Part shown: piece after piece, positions 1 through 11,188 of the stretch
Numbering within the stretch: the stretch's first letter is position 1
How the letters are laid out: every line of letters starts with the position of its first letter
From: Coleophoma eucalyptorum
Taxonomy: Eukaryota > Ascomycota > Leotiomycetes > Helotiales > Dermateaceae
Assembly: GCA_026120035.1 (NCBI GenBank)
Contig: JALRME010000038.1
Location: 254,907-318,906 of the forward strand
DNA: 64,000 nt
Reading direction: 5' to 3'
The notes under the pieces: model-generated
The model's input: only the letters and a program-made list of their open reading frames with translations
What the model was told of the DNA's origin: nothing
The model's database searches: none
Made by a program: the position numbers and the translations under genes

Positions 1-1058
1 TTGGACAGTCTTTTAGCCGCGAACAATGCATCAGAGAATATTGAACGTCCGCCTTTGCAGGAATTCTTTAGGCAGTGTAGCAACTGAAGCCCAGGTGTAT
101 TATCAACATATAAGAGATCCATGTGAAGCCCGAGATTCTTGGACGTGTAGGCAACGTTCTTTGCAGATGCAATTGACTTGACATCCCACGTACGCCCGTA
201 AAAAGTATCTCGTATATTTCCAATACGGCCTGCGATATCTTCAACAGAAGTTTCGCTTTCTGGAACATTTCGGAGTAATAATAGGCCTTGTGACCTCAGC
301 TGCAGCAGGGCTCGCAGCACTGTCTTGTCGTTTGCCATGTAATCATGGAAGTCAAAAAATTGCAAGTTTTGAGTGATGCGCTTCTTGTCCCAAGGTTCGT
401 CACCAAATTTTTGGACTAGCAATGGATCTTCCCTTGAGCGCTCTCGCTCGAACCTGTCTAACAAGCCAGTGTCGATGGTAGTAACATGATCTTTACCATA
501 ACCCGGCACATCATTTTCCCATTCAATGCGCCATTGTCTATCTTGAAGCTTTTCAATCTTTCGAGCCTTAATAGTGACCGGTATATCGGAAGTTTGGAAG
601 TTTTTCTGCTGAGTAGAAGGATCCACACACTTTGAACACGAGCAAGCATCTCGCAAGAATGCTGGACTGTATTTCCGTGCCTTTGAATATTTAATAAACT
701 CTGGAGAGCTTTGCATTATTGCCTCTCTGGCTCTTATTGGTCGCAATCCAATGCCGTGTTGTCCAGCCGTCTTCATTTTCTCTTTCATCGAACGAGCATC
801 TGATATTGTGCTAGATGAAGTAGCGGAATCTGAAGCTTCAATTCCGCCAATGCGAGTATCTGCTTTCCTGGCATAGGAATCAAGTGGGGTTTGAGGTGAG
901 AGGGCTTTTGAAATGTCGACTTGTGTAGTTACTGCCTCAGAAACTGCGGCCAGTCCACGAGTTTGGTTTCGAGTGAGTACGACGCATGACTTCCGTAGTC
1001 CAATGGGAAGACTGAACACTGATCTGGACATGCTTGCAGAGCAGACCACTGGCAGCAT
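1..1058 (-). CDS. Trimethyllysine/gamma-butyrobetaine dioxygenase family protein, 3' truncated by window edge
   Basis: An uninterrupted minus-strand frame runs from ATG at 1058 to the window edge (about 352 codons, no stop). The first ~40 residues are Arg/Ser-rich and look like a mitochondrial presequence. They are followed by a small Cys-containing N-terminal module (LRDACSCSKC), as in the DUF971-type domain of this family. A 2-oxoglutarate/Fe(II) dioxygenase core (TauD fold) then starts, with the iron-binding HxD visible as LGLHMDLLYVDNTPGLQLLH. Known members hydroxylate trimethyllysine or gamma-butyrobetaine in carnitine synthesis; the visible part does not decide between them. The distal His and Arg of the active site lie outside the window. 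An intron upstream of 1058 cannot be excluded. Confidence 0.85.
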   Translation of the reverse strand, partial: MLPVVCSASMSRSVFSLPIGLRKSCVVLTRNQTRGLAAVSEAVTTQVDISKALSPQTPLDSYARKADTRIGGIEASDSATSSSTISDARSMKEKMKTAGQHGIGLRPIRAREAIMQSSPEFIKYSKARKYSPAFLRDACSCSKCVDPSTQQKNFQTSDIPVTIKARKIEKLQDRQWRIEWENDVPGYGKDHVTTIDTGLLDRFERERSREDPLLVQKFGDEPWDKKRITQNLQFFDFHDYMANDKTVLRALLQLRSQGLLLLRNVPESETSVEDIAGRIGNIRDTFYGRTWDVKSIASAKNVAYTSKNLGLHMDLLYVDNTPGLQLLHCLKNSCKGGRSIFSDALFAAKRLS

Positions 1059-1415
1059 GATGAACGAAGCTGTGTTGGAGTGGTTTGCCAGGGAATGGAG
1101 ATTTCGAGGACTTCTACTTGACTGGGCAGTATAGAATCGAGCCGACCTATAAGAAAGGAACACGAGAAGTCAGCAAACAGAGAAATAGGAAGAACCTCGA
1201 CATGCAACAGAGTGGACCTCAGCCTCAAATATAGACGTTTACGATCAAAAGCAAGTATAAGCCGAGGCAGAGCGTGAAGCTGTTTACCCGAGCATAGCTT
1301 TCGGAATATCCGTTACTCCGAGATGACATTTGATAATTCCTCAACAGCTCCAAACTTTGCGGTGTTGGGACCGGCTCAATTTCTACAGCATATCCGCTTA
1401 GGATTCGATAGATGT

Positions 1416-2537
1416 ATGTCGAGAAGCGGCGAGCATCTGAAAGATGAGGTACAAATCTAAAAGATAACTCAGATAGGTTTATATTAACAGATTGCAGGGC
1501 TCCAAGACCCAAGTCGTGCTTGCTGGGGCGACCGCTGGCTTGATAGCAAGGCAGGTCCTTCTCCAATCCAGAAAAGAATGATGAACTGACGGACTTACTC
1601 AGATTTGTCATTGCTCCTCTTGATGTTGTGAAAATCCGACTTCAGCTTCAGACTCACTCTTTATCTGACCCCCTCTCTCACGTTCCTACCAAACTTCGAG
1701 GATCTCCGATCTACAAAGGCACTTTCCCTACTATCAAGCGGATTTTCCAAGAAGAGGGCATTACTGGATTATGGAAGGGCAATGTACCAGCAGAGCTTAT
1801 GTATGTCTCATACAGCGCCATTCAGTTCACGACCTACAGGACCGTGAGCATAGGCTTGCAGAAGGCGTTTGGGGATCAAAGACTGCCTGCAGCTGCTGAA
1901 AGCTTTATAGCTGGTGCAACAGCTGGTGCAGTTGCAACGACTGCGACTTACCCTCTTGATCTCCTCCGGACGAGATTTGCGGCGCAGGGGACAGAGAAAG
2001 TTTACAAGTCCCTGCGTGCATCCATCCGCGAAATCGCTGTCAATGAGGGGCCCCGTGGGTTCTTTCAAGGCTTAGGTGCTGGCGTGGGGCAGATCATACC
2101 ATACATGGGTATGTTCTTTGCGACATATGAGACGCTGCGACTGCAAGTGGGGAATTTGGAATTGCCATTTGGCTCTGGGGATGCCACTGCTGGAGTCATA
2201 GCTTCTGTAATCGCAAAAACGGGCGTCTTTCCCTTTGACTTGGTCAGAAAGAGACTGCAGGTCCAAGGACCGACCAGGGAGAGATATGTGCACCGAAATA
2301 TTCCGGAGTACAAAGGGGTTTTCAAGACCATGCAGAGCATTATCAGGAATGAGGGGAAGCGGGGTCTTTATAGAGGTTTGACAGTCAGGTAAGGTTGCAA
2401 GCTGCTATGACCATGATCTGAAACTGATTCTAAATAGCCTTTTCAAAGCTGCACCAGCCAGCGCAGTCACTATGTGGACGTATGAACGCGTCCTTCGATT
2501 TCTTATGAGCATGGAAGAGGGGAAAGTCAAGGAGTAG
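1416..2537 (+). CDS. TPC1: Mitochondrial thiamine pyrophosphate carrier (TPC1-like), 4 exons
   Basis: Model join(1416..1448, 1498..1550, 1603..2388, 2438..2537), 323 aa. It is a mitochondrial inner-membrane solute carrier with three tandem repeats. The signature prolines are visible as [20 protein letters not shown] and [11 protein letters not shown], and the C-terminus reads [20 protein letters not shown], as in fungal thiamine-pyrophosphate carriers. Family knowledge: it imports thiamine pyrophosphate into the matrix. The start [18 protein letters not shown] matches the short N-terminus of the family. Intron 2 (1551-1602) has a GC donor: the only reading that joins GLIAR to FVIAPLD uses AG|GCAGGT, because the GT three bases downstream shifts the frame into a stop. 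Length is normal for the family. Confidence 0.9.
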
Positions 2538-2725
2538 TGGTGCCCGAGTTTTGTATAGTACGTAAGAAGACTATATACATAGAATATAATTTAAACCAAA
2601 ACCAAGAGCCACGATCGCATATAATTCATGAAAATCGATTTTCTAAATGCCCCAAATGCTATGATATCAATGAAGTGCTGCAAAAGCACCATTTAAACGC
2701 CTAGATATGATTCCCATCATGACCC

Positions 2726-3832
2726 TCAATCATCTTCATCCATCAAAGCTAAACATTCCAGCTCAGTTTTGACCAATCTGTCAAACTCGCTTCGTTCGAT
2801 TCCAGCTACCCTTGCCAGTCGATAAAGACTCTTGATGCTCGTTCCAATGTGCTGCTTGATACCGGTCTCCTCTCTGCTTTCTACCTCCCTCGCAGCCCTT
2901 CTCTCCAATCTCGCCACGGTATCCTCACCGCTAGAACTGGAGCCAGGGCGCGGATGAGCCAACTCAGCCGCAGCGATAGCAGGTTCCATGCCCTCAAACG
3001 AGTAATCTGGCGCTCTCTCAACCATATCAGAAGTAGGGGATTGGTCTTGTGGGCCTAGCGATGTCTCAACGCCTTCTGGGATTTCCTCGTCGGGATCGTG
3101 GTTGTCCATAGCAGGTTGTACCGAAGCATACTGCGCATAGTATGAATCTTCATCTCCAGCATTCGTGCTGTTTTGTTGGATGGGCGCTGGAGAGTGTTGC
3201 GGCGCTGGAGTCCTTGCTGGTGTGTTGTCGTACTGAGCCCAATAATCGTCGTCGTCGTCCTCGTCCTCCTCGACCACTTTCTCCCCATATTGAATAATCA
3301 GGTATCCGTCCTTCTTCGCTGCGCCGGCCGCCTTGAACGCCTCCTCTGCCTCTGGAATAGTCTTCTGCAATTCCTCGCCTTCGTCATTTTCAAGAGCCTT
3401 CACCTCGCCCACCCTCCACCCGTCACCACCACCCTCCTTGTCTCCAGTGCACCACACGCATTTCACAGCCAGATCCATTTCTCGCATTGCCACTAAGGCA
3501 TGCAGAGTTTCTTCATCTTGTCTCTTGTACCGCAATTCTACGTCGCTATCCCAATCGACCTCTACCTCCCCCGACACTGGATGCGGTTCTAATCGATCGC
3601 TCTTCACCACTTCTTGGAGTTTTGCAGCTTTGGCGCTATTGTAGCAGAGTAGTGACAGCCATGGATCAGAAGATCCTTGTGACAGCAATTGAACGCGTTG
3701 GCGCAAGATTGGAGAGAGAATTGGAAGGAGCGCCGTAGGTGGGGAGGGTGCAACTGCGGCAGTAGGAAGAGAGGAAAGCAGCGGCAGAAGCAATTGCTGC
3801 AAAGACGGGGGAGAGATAATGGTTGCGGACAT
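2726..3832 (-). CDS. Conserved fungal protein of unknown function, acidic, single exon
   Basis: 368 codons from ATG at 3832, no intron needed. The first ~60 residues are hydrophobic, Leu/Pro-rich and helical. A folded part follows (about 60-190) containing WLSLLCYNSAKAAKLQEVV and a WCTGD motif, then a long acidic, low-complexity stretch with a poly-Asp run (VVEEDEDDDDDYW) and a helical C-terminal segment of about 60 residues (GTSIKSLYRLARVAGIERSE). There is no signal peptide and no recognised catalytic motif. The layout suggests a regulatory or scaffold protein, but I do not recognise the family and assign no function. Coding seems secure because frame, composition and an ATG agree over more than 1.1 kb. 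Confidence 0.75.
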   Translation of the reverse strand: MSATIISPPSLQQLLLPLLSSLPTAAVAPSPPTALLPILSPILRQRVQLLSQGSSDPWLSLLCYNSAKAAKLQEVVKSDRLEPHPVSGEVEVDWDSDVELRYKRQDEETLHALVAMREMDLAVKCVWCTGDKEGGGDGWRVGEVKALENDEGEELQKTIPEAEEAFKAAGAAKKDGYLIIQYGEKVVEEDEDDDDDYWAQYDNTPARTPAPQHSPAPIQQNSTNAGDEDSYYAQYASVQPAMDNHDPDEEIPEGVETSLGPQDQSPTSDMVERAPDYSFEGMEPAIAAAELAHPRPGSSSSGEDTVARLERRAAREVESREETGIKQHIGTSIKSLYRLARVAGIERSEFDRLVKTELECLALMDEDD

Positions 3833-4645
3833 ATTCGCCTTTTGACGTTTGAGTTCGAATTCAAGTGTGAATTCGAAATTCTGACTTCTAGTGGCGCCTC
3901 GTGGTTGGATTTGGCTGTGGTATCACATGCAAAGAAAAGCGCTATGGTAAAATAAGGTGCCCAAGCAAAGATAAGATCCCTTTCTCACAAGAAAATAGCA
4001 TTTAAGGGATTCGAGCCAAAATATAACATCGAGGAGAGGAGGACTGAATCAGTAGGTATAAAACTGCTAGAGGGGGCTTGCAGTAGCAGACCAACCCACA
4101 GGCTTATGCGTGGCCAGAAGTGCAGACATGGCAGAAACACTCTCTCGAATGGAGAACTTCCTTCCGCCCGAGCATTTGGGCAGAATGCTCGGGATGTACT
4201 TCCCGGGATGACGCTTTCACGTGCCTCACTGCATAGATTCCAGGATCTTGTGCGGGCAGCTCATGTGGACCCTTGAACTTACTTCATTGTCTTGTTTGCT
4301 CCGATAGCAAATGCCACTTGTCAGATTCACGTCAGCTGGAAAATTGTCAGCCGGAAGTAGATCTACTCACTCCCCTGCGTCGGCAAACTGCAGCGATAAG
4401 GCAAGGCGCGATGATCTTGGGCAGAAGTCTACCCGCAAGGGAGAGCGTGTACTGCGACTTGACGTCAAATGTGGCCCTTTTCAGTTTTGAGCAAATGCAT
4501 ACTGCTGGCTGGTCAGGTTATTACAGAGCCCGCCACTATCAATTGCATGAGCCTCTGTTTGTGCAGTTGATTGATTGTTCAGTTCTTGGTATCTACAGGA
4601 CTCTCGCGACAAAATGCGCAACCGCTCTATTGGTGTAAACCCGTT
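3833..4645. other. Intergenic, no gene recognised
   Basis: Spacer between the acidic protein and the peroxidase gene. A 121-codon open frame at 4273-4638 (+) has an ATG, but its protein is of mixed character with no family resemblance, and I do not call it. A near-perfect inverted pair of CCGAGCATT/GAATGCTCGG lies around 4169-4194. Confidence 0.5.
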
Positions 4646-5599
4646 TCAGCTTCCAGTGAGACCTAACAGGCCGTCGACTGTTTGCACCACAGGAGTCAAA
4701 ACTACGCCAGTGACAGGGTCCAGGCCTCTGTAGGCAGCCATCAAAGTGCTTGACGTCAAAATCAACCCTTCAGGCAGTTTCTCTCCACTTGCAGCATTCA
4801 GCTCCAAGATCATGGCTGCCAAACTGCCGACAGTTGTCGGTGCAGCTGGTTTGGTCCATCCCTCTGCATATGGCAATCTCTCCTCCTCAAACAATGCCCG
4901 AACGTATTTCACCGGAGCGATGCCCGTCAACGGATCACCCATGGTGCTGAGATAGAGTGCTGTCTCTCCATATGAAAGGATGAATTGATTGGGCGTGTAC
5001 GTGAACGTAGGATCACGCCCAGATTCGGTGGTGACGCGATTGTATCTTGCTTTGGCAGCAACTGGGACCGTGACATTCTCCATGCCTTGATAATACGCAA
5101 GGACCGTATTCCAAATGGTTTGGTTGAAGCTGTAGTTATTACCAGTCGAGGCATCAGCTCGAGAAAGACTGGCATCGTGCTCGATGACCATACCGTGGCG
5201 ATCGAGCTGATCGAGATCAAACTGGAGGGAAAGTGGATTTGGATTCGAGCCGATGCCTGCGACGCCAGCCACGATTGAGAAGTCAGCTCCCACGTTCACG
5301 CCATCGGCTAGACACTTGGTCAGTATGGGGATCGTGTAGCCTCTTCCCGATCTAGGACAGATATCATGATTTGCAAGTGCGTTGAGGCCAGGGCAGGGTG
5401 AGCGTACATCTGTCGGGCGTGCACCGAGGAAAGGTGGGTATGATGCAGCTCGATGCGATAGTTCTTCTGGATTGTTCGCTGGTGCACGTGGTCGAACTGC
5501 TCGTGGAGCAACGATTGATTCTCCAGGCGACATCATCCTCGGGAAGGCAGATGAGAAGCTTAGGAAGGCTCCCAAAACTAACAGGAGTGAAGGCTGCAT
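4646..5599 (-). CDS. Secreted heme-thiolate peroxidase (chloroperoxidase / unspecific peroxygenase family)
   Basis: 317 aa from ATG at 5599. An in-frame upstream codon exists, but this ATG is followed directly by a signal peptide (MQPSLLLVLGAFLSFSSAFP). The heme-ligand motif is SPCPGLNALANHD with Cys69. The acid-base motif EHDASLSR gives Glu140-His141-Asp142, as in peroxidase family 2. Two N-glycosylation sequons (NYS, NQT) lie after it. Known members are extracellular heme peroxidases that halogenate or insert oxygen into substrates with H2O2; which activity this one has cannot be read. The C-terminus (DGLLGLTGS) is hydrophobic and lacks the usual C-terminal Cys pair of some long forms. Single exon. 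Confidence 0.9.
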   Translation of the reverse strand: MQPSLLLVLGAFLSFSSAFPRMMSPGESIVAPRAVRPRAPANNPEELSHRAASYPPFLGARPTDVRSPCPGLNALANHDICPRSGRGYTIPILTKCLADGVNVGADFSIVAGVAGIGSNPNPLSLQFDLDQLDRHGMVIEHDASLSRADASTGNNYSFNQTIWNTVLAYYQGMENVTVPVAAKARYNRVTTESGRDPTFTYTPNQFILSYGETALYLSTMGDPLTGIAPVKYVRALFEEERLPYAEGWTKPAAPTTVGSLAAMILELNAASGEKLPEGLILTSSTLMAAYRGLDPVTGVVLTPVVQTVDGLLGLTGS

Positions 5600-6882
5600 T
5601 GCTGTTCTTATAATAGATTGAATATATACCTCATAACTCAACGAGAAGAAACGACACTCAATTCTCGCTCCCAAGACAAAACAGCAAGAGTAAAGACGAT
5701 ATATACACCGCAAAGATTTCCCATATCCATTTCCATCACATCAAATCACTCACTCCCCACCGCTTCAAGTCTAAATTATGCTTTCATTCCATATATAAAA
5801 TAAGACAAGGTGCGAAAATCATTTCCCACAACTACCAAGCTGTGGCGCCAGACGAGTCTAATTACATTAAGCTTCATAATGGTTGCATCCGTAATTTTGG
5901 TGACTTCGCCGCGAATGTAGTAATGATGCTTTTTTGATTCGTGGAACGTGGGCCGGAGATATTCTCGTGGCCTAGCAGGTCAAGGTTCGAATATTATTTT
6001 GGTGATCTGTGATGAATTCTCCATCTATTGGTATTAGCGCTGGTTTTTAGAGGTGATGTAAGTGGGAACTATTCTACACTTCTGGGCCCGCGTATATCGA
6101 TGACGGCAGAGAGAATAAGGGAATGCAGCAACAAATCCAAACCAGGACTAACAGTGAATATATTAGGGGTGACCTTCCACTGAGAAGAAAACAACAGCAA
6201 TACATTATCACAAAGATTGTTGTTTCGCTTCCTGTAGATTCTTTTATATCTATCACTCAGACACTACCAAAAACATGCTTACTACCATACTCGAAAACAG
6301 CTGAATCCATCCAATGTACAAAATTACCTTTGTTGCCTTGGTATCATTTCTATTGTTACAGTCCTTATGAATGAGTGATAAACAGCCCGTGAACTTTCTA
6401 GTATTTAAGCTTGTTTTTCGTATTTCTCCTACTATAATTCGCTTTAGGTAGTTTGTAGCGGGTACAATACAAGAGAGTAACAACGGCTAGCTTTCATATA
6501 GTAATCAAAGAGAAGGATCAATAGAATAGTAAAACAGGCACTGATAGAAACAAAAGTAATAGTCATAGAAAGGCAGGGTTTCAGTAAAGGATGAATGAGG
6601 TATTAAGGAAACATAGTGTTTCAGTCACCATGGAGTAGATACTCAGACAAGTGGCATGTAGGATATTACATCGTTTCTGTTCAGTTTGATTTGAGTTAGA
6701 TATTTACCATAAAGTATTTCCGGCTCACTCAATTACGCTACCGCTAATGCAAGAGAGATTTTGAGCACCTGCAATCAATGAGCCTCGATTTGCAAACTTC
6801 AACTCAGTTTACTCAATTACGCACAAATAGCTGACTGCTAACCTTCTCCTAGCCCAAGACGACAGTCTAAACAATATTCTTC
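5600..6882. other. AT-rich intergenic region
   Basis: About 1.3 kb with no credible coding frame; short open frames here start in AT-rich noise. A 12-bp direct repeat ACTCAATTACGC occurs at 6727-6738 and 6811-6822, near the 3' end of the transporter remnant. The stretch just upstream of 5599 presumably carries the peroxidase promoter. Confidence 0.5.
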
Positions 6883-7226
6883 TCAGCATCCTGTAATACT
6901 CGACAGACATGCAAACATAATCGAATCTCTGCGACCGAATTTGTCTGAAACCCAGCCAGCAGCAATGGAGCCGATGACGGATCCTGCTGCGAGAGCATTT
7001 CCAATAGCACCTTGAATAATACCATGGGGATTGTCGAAGTAGTCAATATATTGATCGGTAGCAATAATGGCAGACATTGAAGAGATGTCAAAACCAAAAC
7101 TGTAACGGAATAAGTTGCTGTCTAAGTCTGAGTAATAGTGTGGGAAGGCACTCACAGCATACCGCCAAGTGTAGCAATACATGCTACAAACTAGGTATTG
7201 TAAATCTTTGGGAAAGTAGGTAGCAT
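6883..7226 (-). pseudogene. Sugar-transporter (MFS) pseudogene, N-terminal fragment with in-frame stop
   Basis: Two exon-like pieces (7156..7226 and 6883..7099) with a clean GT-AG intron between them encode the N-terminus of a fungal hexose/quinate-type MFS transporter. The first helix reads FVACIATLGGML, continuing across the intron into FGFDISSMSAI, and the loop GWVSDKFGRRDSIMFACL is the family's G-R-R signature. Codon 12 is TAG at 7191-7193, where homologues have an aromatic residue. The frame ends at 6883 after about 80 further residues, so roughly 450 residues of a normal ~530-residue transporter are missing, and I find no continuation downstream. It is a truncated relic. Confidence 0.75.
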
Positions 7227-8117
7227 ATTGCGGTCTAGGCAATGGCTTCACTCAGACATACGATTATGACTGGAGAAGTATTGCAATAGAGAAGCATATT
7301 TACTTGAGGAAAGCGTACCTCTTTATATTTCATGTAGCGCTCAAAGTGACCAAAATTTGTAAGAATTATGGCATGCCTTGCCTTCTCACCTTGTGTACAA
7401 AATTCCTAGGGTATCTTCCCACTCCATCAGTTCTCAGGCATGATCAACGGTCTCAGCGAGTGAGAATCAGGAATCAGTGCCGGTGCAGATCTGCTTTAAT
7501 GGAAAAGGAGCCAAGCCTAAGTTTCGAGAAAGAGGCTGAGGGTCCATGGTTGTGATAGGTGCGGGAGACAAGATACTGGGCTTGTGGTGGTGGAATTCTT
7601 GTTGAAGATAGGAAGATGAAGTAAGAAGTGAGCACACTCCCATGCGCCATGAACCTGGGGAGGGAGGAGAAAGTGTGGAGGGTTGGGAACGAGCGGGTCG
7701 TGATTTGTGCGCAAATCCAAAGGCGTTACTACCCCACAACATACACTTTGTACATCAGGTTCTACCCGCACTTATGCTAGCAAATGCATCTCGGCTCTCT
7801 TACTGACAGAGACATGAATGCTGCTCGGTGGACAATCAGAGGGGAGCAGAGTTCGTATTATATGACGCTATTTGAGATGGGTCTACACTACTGGTTCAAG
7901 AGCAGATTCCAAGATTCCAACATCCTGCTGGCTCAAATATAGTGAAGACTTGCATAGAATTGGCACGATACGGTATTCCAATAGGTGCATACATTACTAG
8001 ATACAGGTACTTGAGGGACCGTTGCATGGATAATAAATAAGTACACTACACGCGCTGCTGGCATATGTCGCAGGCTGTACCTAGTGCATGGTTTTCGGCC
8101 TAATCTCACTGACTTGC
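7227..8117. other. Intergenic, no gene recognised
   Basis: Spacer between the transporter relic and cytidine deaminase. Overlapping frames at 7467-7771 (-) are Pro/Ser/His-rich without family resemblance and are not called. Confidence 0.5.
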
Positions 8118-9015
<898 letters not shown>

Positions 9016-9148
9016 TTATCGCATATTCTGGTATCTGAATAATTGTGCTCAGCTGCCTCGGCTATGCATATACGCGATGGAGTTGATGGAGTGGTAAATT
9101 TCTCTCTGATATCTCATAGTATGACTTTCACACTTCATACCATTCGGC

Positions 9149-10292
9149 TTAAATTGGGACCGTCAAAGGATTCATCACACTCGCACCTCCATCTACAACC
9201 ATATTATGTCCTGTAATATAGCTACTGAAGCCACTTGCCAAGAACCCAGCTACTCGTCCTACCTCAACCGGCAAGCCTGATCGCTCCAATCCATTTTGCC
9301 GTTCTTGGGTCTGGAGTTGATTAGCAAATAGCGAGTCGTATAATTAAGCTTGGAACAAACCTCTCTTGCTTGTAGACTTGCAGGTGGGAATTGCGAGGTC
9401 ATGCCACGCATGTCGAACTAAAGGCTGGTCAATAAGGGATTGCCTTGCATGACGAAAATACATACCCCTTGAAGATCTACGCCAACATCAATCTGCCCAG
9501 GAGATATACAGTTGATTCGAACCCCCGTCCCTTTCAGAACAGCAACTCCAGCTCGCACAACTCCCAATGCCGCATGGGAACTCATGGTATAACATGGGCC
9601 CCAACATCCGCCATAAGTACTCGCAACAGAGCTTACCACAATGATACTGCCGTACTTCTGATCCTTAGGTGCTGCATTCGGATAAGCTTTCTTTGGTGTT
9701 GTCTTTCCCATTGCTGGTGGAGCATATTTCAATGCGAAGAAAGGTGCCATCGAATTGGCTTCGAAGCACTTTTGCAGATCTGCCGGTGTTGTGGCATCAA
9801 TAGAAGGAGGGCCAAGAAGACCTGAGGAGCAGACCCAGACGTCTAATCTTCCCCAAGCATTAAGAACATCGTCTATTAGGCCCAGTGTTTCTTCCTCCCT
9901 CGCAACATTGAAGGGATACGAGATGATCTTCGTGTTTGGGCTTTCTTTCGCAAGCTTTTCGGCCATAGCTTCTGCACTGCCACTGGTATCTTTATCGCAA
10001 GCTGGGATCGAGTATTAGCCAGGCAGAATTCGTCCCTGGTTGATCGAAGTATACCATAAATACATGCAGCTCCATGTGCTATGGACTATCAGTTTAGATT
10101 CCCCATAATTTATATCAATTGCTTCAATACCTGCTAATTCTGTAATGATTGCCTGCCCAACTGGTTGTTGAGCACCGGTGACAACACATACAAAGCCATA
10201 CTAATCATATGAGCTTCCATATACTCTCAGAAGAGCTATCTACTCACCAGTTTACCGTCTGAACGGTAAGGGCTAAAGTGCTCTGTATCCAT
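9149..10292 (-). CDS. Short-chain dehydrogenase/reductase, 6 exons, catalytic lysine replaced
   Basis: Model complement(join(9149..9310, 9361..9417, 9466..10001, 10055..10078, 10131..10200, 10248..10292)), 297 aa; all five introns are 47-53 nt and GT-AG. Classical SDR order is seen: nucleotide-binding VVTGAQQPVGQ, ACIYACDKD at the end of beta-2, WVCSSGLLG at the usual NAG position, the catalytic serine in SIIVVSSVAS, then CYTMSSHAALGVV, GVRINCISPG and the C-terminal SYITGHNMVVDGGA. The catalytic YxxxK reads Y-T-M-S-S, so the lysine that should follow Tyr by four residues is Ser. The substrate is unknown. Loss of the lysine suggests altered or lost dehydrogenase activity unless the neighbouring His substitutes. 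Confidence 0.87.
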
Positions 10293-11188
10293 GCCGTTCA
10301 TTGAAACCAAAAGAAAAAGCAGTCTGCTTATAAGACAGACGAAAGACACTGAACAAAAGCACGAAAGGAGAGACTTTGACACGAAATTCACGATAAATCA
10401 GAACATATCTCTTACCCTACAGCGGAAGCCGGAGATCTCTGAACTTTTCCATGGTAGCAGCAGAAGCAATCACCTAATCGCTGTCACTCGATTGGTTAGT
10501 TAATGTGGTTTGTCCGTTGCGTTTTTGGCGTTTAAGAGCTTTCTCCGAGGATGGTCTGACGACCACTACCCCGCGCGTGGTGGGGGGTTATCGGATTGCG
10601 ATAAGGATTGTATCACGTGAAACATCCTCTTTACTCTGGGACTCTTCACAGCAGCTAATGGTGGCAACCCGAGCTTTTCAGTGGTGTTTTCTTGGTCTTT
10701 GTAATTCAGAAATAGGTGGGTATCGGAAGTCTCAAGGTCTAGAACATATTGCGTGGTTAGAAGCAGCCAAGTACATTTGCAGCACGATTTCGGAACTCAA
10801 TTGGCTACAGTATTTCCACAGATATATACCGTGTATACCCAAACATTGCCGAAGCCTTTCTTTTTCTAAGGACAATAGCCTCAAAACATGAGAAGTGCAT
10901 ATATTGTGGAGGGTTGAGGAAACCTTCAAGCAACTAGTATTATTGAAAATATAGTGTAAATGTTAAGCGACAGGTGAACACGCTTGGTCGGCCACGGCCG
11001 GCCATGTTAAGTCTACTTCAAGGTTGCTCAAGTCGAGAAACGAGGAATACAATTAGTCATGATGGTTTTCTCAGACGAAAGGATCAATAAGAATCAGAGA
11101 CGAAATCGCAACGCTGAAAATACAAACTCGCCACCAGCCTCTAAACACCTTTGCTTACAAACGACCTCCCAAATGCCATCACTCAAAC
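10293..11188. other. Intergenic, no gene recognised
   Basis: Spacer of about 0.9 kb between the SDR start and the 3' end of the membrane-protein gene. A palindrome GGCCACGGCCGGCC lies near 10991. No credible coding frame was found. Confidence 0.5.
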
